Source: Thiopontia sp964415865
GTDB lineage: Bacteria; Pseudomonadota; Gammaproteobacteria; GCF-002020875
NCBI GenBank assembly: GCA_964415865.1
Contig: CAYQBY010000015.1
Location: forward strand, 1-35,372
Direction of reading: 5' to 3'
Length of the DNA: 35,372 nucleotides
The notes beneath the pieces are model-generated. The model was given only the letters and a program-made list of their open reading frames with translations. It ran no database searches and was not told the origin of the DNA. Shown here in pieces: positions 32,221 to 35,372 of the stretch (position 1 is its first letter; each line of letters opens with the position of its first letter). The position numbers and the translations under genes are program-made.

Positions 32221-32250
32221 GTGACTAAACCATCCACAATAGTGTAAAAT
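32221..32250 (+). promoter_or_regulatory. Probable rpoD promoter
   Basis: GTGACT (32221-32226) and TAAAAT (32245-32250) are 18 bp apart in the 151-bp gap between dnaG and rpoD, with a GC-rich stretch after the -10 box. A small hairpin, CCACT with AGTGG (32207-32220), precedes it without a T-run and may partly end the dnaG transcript. The -35 match is modest. Confidence 0.5.
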
Positions 32251-32355
32251 GCGCGGTTCGTTTCGAACTTAATATTATAGATATTACACTACGAATGTCT
32301 TCAGCATTCTTGATTACATCAGAATAACAGTCTCAATAAAGCGGTCTCAACAAGC

Positions 32356-34179
32356 ATGGCTCAACCAAAGAAAAAAGAAACAGAAGAAAACGAAATCAAG
32401 AACCTAATTGCCAAGGGAAAAGAGCAGGGCTACCTGACCTATGGCGAGATCAATGATCTGCTTCCGGACAAAATTACCGACAGCGAGGAGATTGAAAACG
32501 TAATTAGCGTGATCAACTCCATGGGAATTAAGGTGCTTGAGAAAGCCCCTGACGCAGAAAACATGCTGATCACTGGCGAGAGCGGCGCCTCAAATGATGA
32601 TGCTGACGAAGAGGCTGCTGCTGAAGCCGCTTCGGTTCTACTATCTGCAGAAGGCGAAACAGGACGTACTACTGATCCTGTTCGTATGTACATGCGAGAA
32701 ATGGGGTCGGTTGAACTACTAACCCGTGAAGGCGAAATTGTAATCGCCAAAAGAATTGAGGGCGGCATGCGTCAGATGATGAATGCACTGGCACTCTACC
32801 CAAGCACTATTGATGAACTACTCAAGGAGTATGACAGAATCAATAAGGGTGATATCGAGCTTGGTGCTGTCATCACCGGATTATGCGACTTCTGCCCGGA
32901 GCCTCCAAAACCTGTCATTCCAGGTAGCAACACCGGAGAGAAAAAAGAGGAAGAGGGTTTTACCGGTCCGCCACCAGAAATGATGTCAGGACGACTGCAG
33001 GCCATTGCCGACCTCTTCAAAAAACTCAAACGCTCTGAAAAACGCAACGGCATGGATCATGAACGAACCAATGCCCTGCGTAGCCAGATTGCAGACCAGT
33101 TTATGCAGTGCAAACTGGTCCCTAAACTGCTGGAGCGCATGGTGGTCGATATCCGCGCCTCCATGGATAAGGTTCGTAGCAGTGAACGCATTATCATGAA
33201 TCTTGCGGTTGAACGATCTGGCATGCCACGCAGAGATTTCATCACCTCGTTCCCAAAAAATGAGACGAACCTTGAGTGGCTGGACAAGCAGATTGCTGCC
33301 AAGAAAAAACACTCAGCACCACTCAAGCGCTTCTCTCGTGACATCCTCCGTGCACAAAAGAAGCTGCTCAGTGTCGAAAGTGAGTGTGGCCTCTCTATTA
33401 CCCGCCTGAAAGAGATCAACAGAATGATGTCGATTGGTGAAGGTAAGGCACGTCGAGCCAAAAAAGAGATGATCGAGGCCAACCTGCGCCTGGTAATCTC
33501 AATTGCCAAAAAATATACCAACCGCGGACTACAATTTCTCGACCTGATTCAGGAAGGCAATATCGGCCTGATGAAAGCTGTCGACAAGTTCGAGTATCGT
33601 CGTGGCTTCAAGTTCTCAACCTATGCAACCTGGTGGATTCGTCAGGCTATCACCCGTTCCATTGCGGATCAGGCACGTACCATTCGTATTCCGGTACACA
33701 TGATTGAGACAATCAATAAACTGAACAGAATCCAGCGTCAACTGCTACAGGAGATGGGACGTGAACCTACCCCTGAAGAGCTGGCAGAAAAGATGGAGAT
33801 CCCTGAGGATAAAATCCGCAAGGTTCTCAAGATCGCCAAAGAGCCAATCTCTACAGAGACCCCAATTGGGGATGACGAAGATTCAAACCTGGGAGATTTC
33901 ATTGAGGATGCCAATGTAATCCAGCCTGACCAATCTGCCACATCAGAGGGGATGGAAGAGGACGTGCAGGATGTACTGGCCGGACTCACGCCACGTGAAG
34001 CTAAGGTACTGAGAATGCGCTTTGGAATCGACATGAATACCGACCACACACTGGAAGAGGTTGGTAAACAGTTTGATGTAACCCGCGAACGTATCCGTCA
34101 GATTGAGGCCAAGGCACTACGCAAACTGCGTCACCCATCACGCTCAGACAAACTGGAAAGCTACCTGGATAAGGGATAA
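32356..34179 (+). CDS. rpoD: RNA polymerase sigma factor RpoD (sigma70)
   Basis: RpoD is the main sigma factor for housekeeping promoters. The 607-residue protein is near the E. coli length (613). It has region 1.1 (KNLIAKGKEQGYLTYGEIND), region 1.2 (DPVRMYMREMGSVELLTREG), a nonconserved acidic insert, and region 2 (RLVISIAKKYTNRGLQFLDL, FSTYATWWIRQAITRSIADQ). It also has region 3 (RIPVHMIETINKLNR), region 4 (EAKVLRMRFGIDM) and the region 4.2 helix-turn-helix (VTRERIRQIEAKALRKLRHP). It is the last gene of the macromolecular synthesis cluster. Only 10 bp separate its stop from the converging HNH gene, with a weak hairpin (CTACAT/ATGTAG, 34182-34198) between. Confidence 0.99.
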   Translation: MAQPKKKETEENEIKNLIAKGKEQGYLTYGEINDLLPDKITDSEEIENVISVINSMGIKVLEKAPDAENMLITGESGASNDDADEEAAAEAASVLLSAEGETGRTTDPVRMYMREMGSVELLTREGEIVIAKRIEGGMRQMMNALALYPSTIDELLKEYDRINKGDIELGAVITGLCDFCPEPPKPVIPGSNTGEKKEEEGFTGPPPEMMSGRLQAIADLFKKLKRSEKRNGMDHERTNALRSQIADQFMQCKLVPKLLERMVVDIRASMDKVRSSERIIMNLAVERSGMPRRDFITSFPKNETNLEWLDKQIAAKKKHSAPLKRFSRDILRAQKKLLSVESECGLSITRLKEINRMMSIGEGKARRAKKEMIEANLRLVISIAKKYTNRGLQFLDLIQEGNIGLMKAVDKFEYRRGFKFSTYATWWIRQAITRSIADQARTIRIPVHMIETINKLNRIQRQLLQEMGREPTPEELAEKMEIPEDKIRKVLKIAKEPISTETPIGDDEDSNLGDFIEDANVIQPDQSATSEGMEEDVQDVLAGLTPREAKVLRMRFGIDMNTDHTLEEVGKQFDVTRERIRQIEAKALRKLRHPSRSDKLESYLDKG

Positions 34180-34189
34180 TACTACATGA

Positions 34190-34564
34190 TCAATGTAGCA
34201 TAGCCTGTGGGTAATGCTCCTCGGCATGACAATTTGAGCACAGCAGAATACATTTACTGGACTCCTCAAGAACTTTATCCCACCTTCTATTTGATAACGA
34301 CCTCAGATCTAACTGAAATAGTTTATCTTTTGGTATCAAGTGGTGGAACTCCAGTGCTGAATAATTTTTGTCATACCCGCACCTAATACACTTTCCACCA
34401 CGAAGCCTCACAAGCTCCTTTTTTCTAGCAACACCTCGTTTTTGCTGAGATTTATAACCTTGATACTTTTTATTATTGTAAGAATTTTTGCACTTTCTTG
34501 AACAAAACTTCGTTTTTCTGCCGTTCAGAGGCAGGCCACATTTAACACAATTCATGCACATCAT
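34190..34564 (-). CDS. Free-standing HNH endonuclease
   Basis: The 124-residue protein (ATG at 34564; AGG six bases upstream; later ATGs also possible) has an N-terminal zinc-ribbon-like part (CVKCGLPLNGRKTKFCSRKC). A basic helix follows, then an HNH nuclease fold: CIRCGY, the catalytic LEFHHLIPKDK, and LLCSNCHAEEH. The two CxxC pairs of the HNH fold should bind zinc. HNH proteins of this size cut DNA and are frequent as phage or homing nucleases. The gene is AT-richer than its neighbours and lies beside a group I intron with no reading frame of its own, which suggests acquisition as a mobile endonuclease. Its target is unknown. Confidence 0.85.
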   Translation of the reverse strand: MMCMNCVKCGLPLNGRKTKFCSRKCKNSYNNKKYQGYKSQQKRGVARKKELVRLRGGKCIRCGYDKNYSALEFHHLIPKDKLFQLDLRSLSNRRWDKVLEESSKCILLCSNCHAEEHYPQAMLH

Positions 34565-34592
34565 TGTACCTAACAATTATAGAGTTATGTGT

Positions 34593-34621
34593 TTGATCAT
34601 AACCTATTAAACGCATATAAT
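34593..34621 (+). promoter_or_regulatory. Promoter of the tRNA-Ile gene
   Basis: TTGATC (34593-34598) and a consensus TATAAT (34616-34621) are 17 bp apart, followed by GCCCCC, the GC-rich discriminator typical of stable RNA promoters. The tRNA begins 47 bp after the -10 box. Confidence 0.85.
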
Positions 34622-34667
34622 GCCCCCTCTTTATTAGAGATAAGACTTCAACAGTTATTTCAATAAA

Positions 34668-34983
34668 GGGCCTATAGCTCAGTTGGTTAGAGCAGGGGAC
34701 TCATCGAGTAAAATGGTGCGCTCACACCGAAAGGTTTGAGATGAACAGGATGAATTCAGGGAAACCTTAACAGTTCGGCTGATGGCAATCCTGAGCCAAG
34801 CCAGAGGTACACCTCTGGAAGGTGCAGAGACTACCTGAGAACTACAGTGTTCTTAATAACAGGTTTAAGCGTCCTGCGCCCTAACAGATAATGCTGAGGG
34901 TGATGAGATAGTCCACTCCTGATGGAAATATCAGGCAAAAGTGAATCCCTTGGTCCTTGGTTCAAGTCCAAGTAGGCCCACCA
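34668..34983 (+). tRNA. tRNA-Ile (CAT anticodon, lysidine type), split by a group I intron
   Basis: Exon 1 (34668-34704) and exon 2 (34944-34983) join into a complete 77-nt tRNA. The acceptor stem is GGGCCTA with TAGGCCC, D-stem GCTC/GAGC, anticodon stem GGGGA/TCCCT with loop CTCATAA, variable loop TGGTC, T-stem CTTGG/CCAAG with loop TTCAAGT, and encoded CCA. The anticodon CAT could mean Met or Ile. The body follows E. coli ileX closely (AGAGCAGG, CTCATAA, TTGGTC), so it should be the isoleucine tRNA whose C34 is changed to lysidine by TilS to read AUA. Without splicing no functional tRNA can form. A T-run follows the CCA. Confidence 0.93.
34705..34943 (+). ncRNA. Group I self-splicing intron in tRNA-Ile(CAT), IC3-like
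   Basis: The 239-nt intron sits right after the anticodon (CAT/A) and ends in G34943. An internal guide GTG (34716-34718) can pair with the exon CAT, with the expected U-G pair at the splice site. Visible helices: P2 CTCACACC/GGTTTGAG (one mismatch) with a GAAA loop (34721-34740); P4 CAGG (34757-34760)/CCTG (34790-34793); P6 CCAGAGGT/ACCTCTGG (34801-34818); P7 GACTA (34829-34833)/TAGTC (34909-34913); P9 CCTGATG/TATCAGG with a GAAA loop (34918-34935). The segments GAAACC, TGGCAA, GAGCCAAGC and GAGACTA match the Azoarcus tRNA-Ile intron as I recall it. P3 and P8 were not fully resolved. It has no reading frame. Confidence 0.93.
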
Positions 34984-35155
34984 TTTTTTGCAACATCTTT
35001 CGTATGCGCGACATCTTGTACTATCGATGATATGCAAAACCTCCGGCACATCATTGCATAATGCATTTGGTAGGATACTTCCGAGACCAGCCAGTAACGG
35101 ATATTTATAGTTTTATGGTATGGTAAATACGCAAAGCTGTACAAAGGAGAAGACT
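34984..35155. other. Spacer between tRNA-Ile and the antitoxin gene
   Basis: This stretch of 172 bp holds no gene I can support. It has a T-run just after the tRNA (34984-34989), probably its termination site, a small dyad around ATTGCATAATGCAT, and AT-rich TATGGT repeats near 35115-35126 that could include the -10 box of the next gene. Confidence 0.5.
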
Positions 35156-35299
35156 ATGAACCTGAAACAAATAGAAGAAGAGATAAAAGAGGACTGGTTG
35201 ATCGAAGCAGGCCGCAGAGCTAGGGAGCTTGATGAAGGTATTGTGCAGCCAATACCAGCTGAGGAGGTGAGACTGAAAGCAAGAGTATTGCTTCGGTGA
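35156..35299 (+). CDS. Addiction module antitoxin-like protein (short form)
   Basis: The 47-residue frame, too short for most gene callers, starts at the ATG at 35156 after AAAGGAGAAGACT, a strong ribosome site. It carries the C-terminal signature of the addiction-module component family (PF09720 type): W..EA.RRARELDEG followed by IPAEEVRLKARVLLR. Normal members have about 70-80 residues with an N-terminal dimerisation helix, shortened here to MNLKQIEEEIKE. Such antitoxins neutralise a RelE/ParE-type toxin encoded directly downstream. The remaining 73 bp show no toxin start, so the toxin is either beyond the window or missing. Confidence 0.7.
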   Translation: MNLKQIEEEIKEDWLIEAGRRARELDEGIVQPIPAEEVRLKARVLLR

Positions 35300-35334
35300 G
35301 TTACTTTTTACAGCCTCACGATCAACTCCTTCAC

Positions 35335-35346
35335 CACTCTAGAGTG
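35335..35346. repeat. Perfect 12-bp palindrome after the antitoxin gene
   Basis: CACTCTAGAGTG is fully self-complementary, and CTTCAC (35329-35334) with GTGAAG (35344-35349) offers an alternative, slightly larger hairpin. There is no T-run. It may be an operator or a weak terminator. Confidence 0.3.
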
Positions 35347-35372
35347 AAGTGAAATATTTATAACTGGTTAAA

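Noticed and set aside
34182..34198. CTACAT/ATGTAG hairpin after rpoD as a terminator
   Set aside because: The stem is short and AT-rich without a T-run, and it overlaps the HNH stop codon; too weak to list as a terminator.
34668..34983. Broken tRNA pseudogene
   Set aside because: The inserted sequence has group I intron helices and the joined exons form a fully paired tRNA with CCA, so an intron is the better reading.
34831..35049. Antisense open frame of 72 codons across the tRNA exon
   Set aside because: The frame covers the intron and the tRNA 3' half. The peptide YLDLNQGPRDSLLP is the familiar spurious translation of tRNA antisense sequence.
1..35372. CRISPR array, insertion sequence, prophage or rRNA genes
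   Set aside because: I looked for spaced direct repeats, transposase or integrase frames and rRNA segments and found none; the only accessory-looking stretches are those reported near 19.5-21.9 kb and after rpoD.

Overview
The window reads as chromosomal DNA of a gammaproteobacterium that oxidises reduced sulfur. Gene content and order (dusB-fis, accBC-prmA, purHD, rpsU-dnaG-rpoD, Hsp15 and a PrmA close to the E. coli length) are gammaproteobacterial. A flavocytochrome c sulfide dehydrogenase pair (fccA-fccB) and a probable sulfur globule envelope protein point to a sulfide or thiosulfate oxidiser that stores sulfur. The CIRCE operator in front of groES implies HrcA control, which enteric bacteria lack. 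I do not name a species.

Layout. 1-3530: argC and the groES-groL operon on the minus strand. 3528-7390: fxsA divergent from cutA, then dsbD-tlpA (periplasmic thiol redox) and aroQ. 7413-14411: accB-accC-prmA, dusB-fis, purH-purD, all plus strand. 14375-15923: an MFS exporter and a small membrane protein on the minus strand, separated by a strong inverted repeat ending in a T-tract. 16037-19464: a hybrid histidine kinase with REC and Hpt domains, overlapping a NarL-type response regulator. 19482-21898: a perfect 22-bp palindrome, a 57-residue membrane peptide, and two paralogous proteins sharing an unrecognised domain of about 160 residues, one carrying a PDC-like sensor domain, with a DUF302 gene between them. 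21962-26257: hslR, typA, an unknown helical protein and a SPOR-domain lipoprotein. 26598-29416: fccA-fccB, a cysteine-rich secreted protein and the sulfur-globule-like protein. 29573-34179: rpsU-yqeY-dnaG-rpoD.

The most striking part is the right end. The gene for tRNA-Ile with anticodon CAT is split directly after the anticodon by a 239-nt group I intron. P2, P4, P6, P7 and P9 can be drawn by eye, and the layout closely resembles the Azoarcus tRNA-Ile(CAU) intron. A free-standing HNH endonuclease gene, visibly AT-richer than its neighbours, lies about 100 bp upstream, divergent from the tRNA. It is a candidate for assisting intron mobility in trans. A short addiction-module antitoxin gene without a visible toxin closes the window.

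Most genes are housekeeping and can be named with confidence. Several apparent upstream TTG or GTG starts were moved to internal starts supported by ribosome binding sites or family alignment: argC, accC, hslR, typA, the MFS gene, the SPOR lipoprotein, the sulfur globule protein and the HNH gene.
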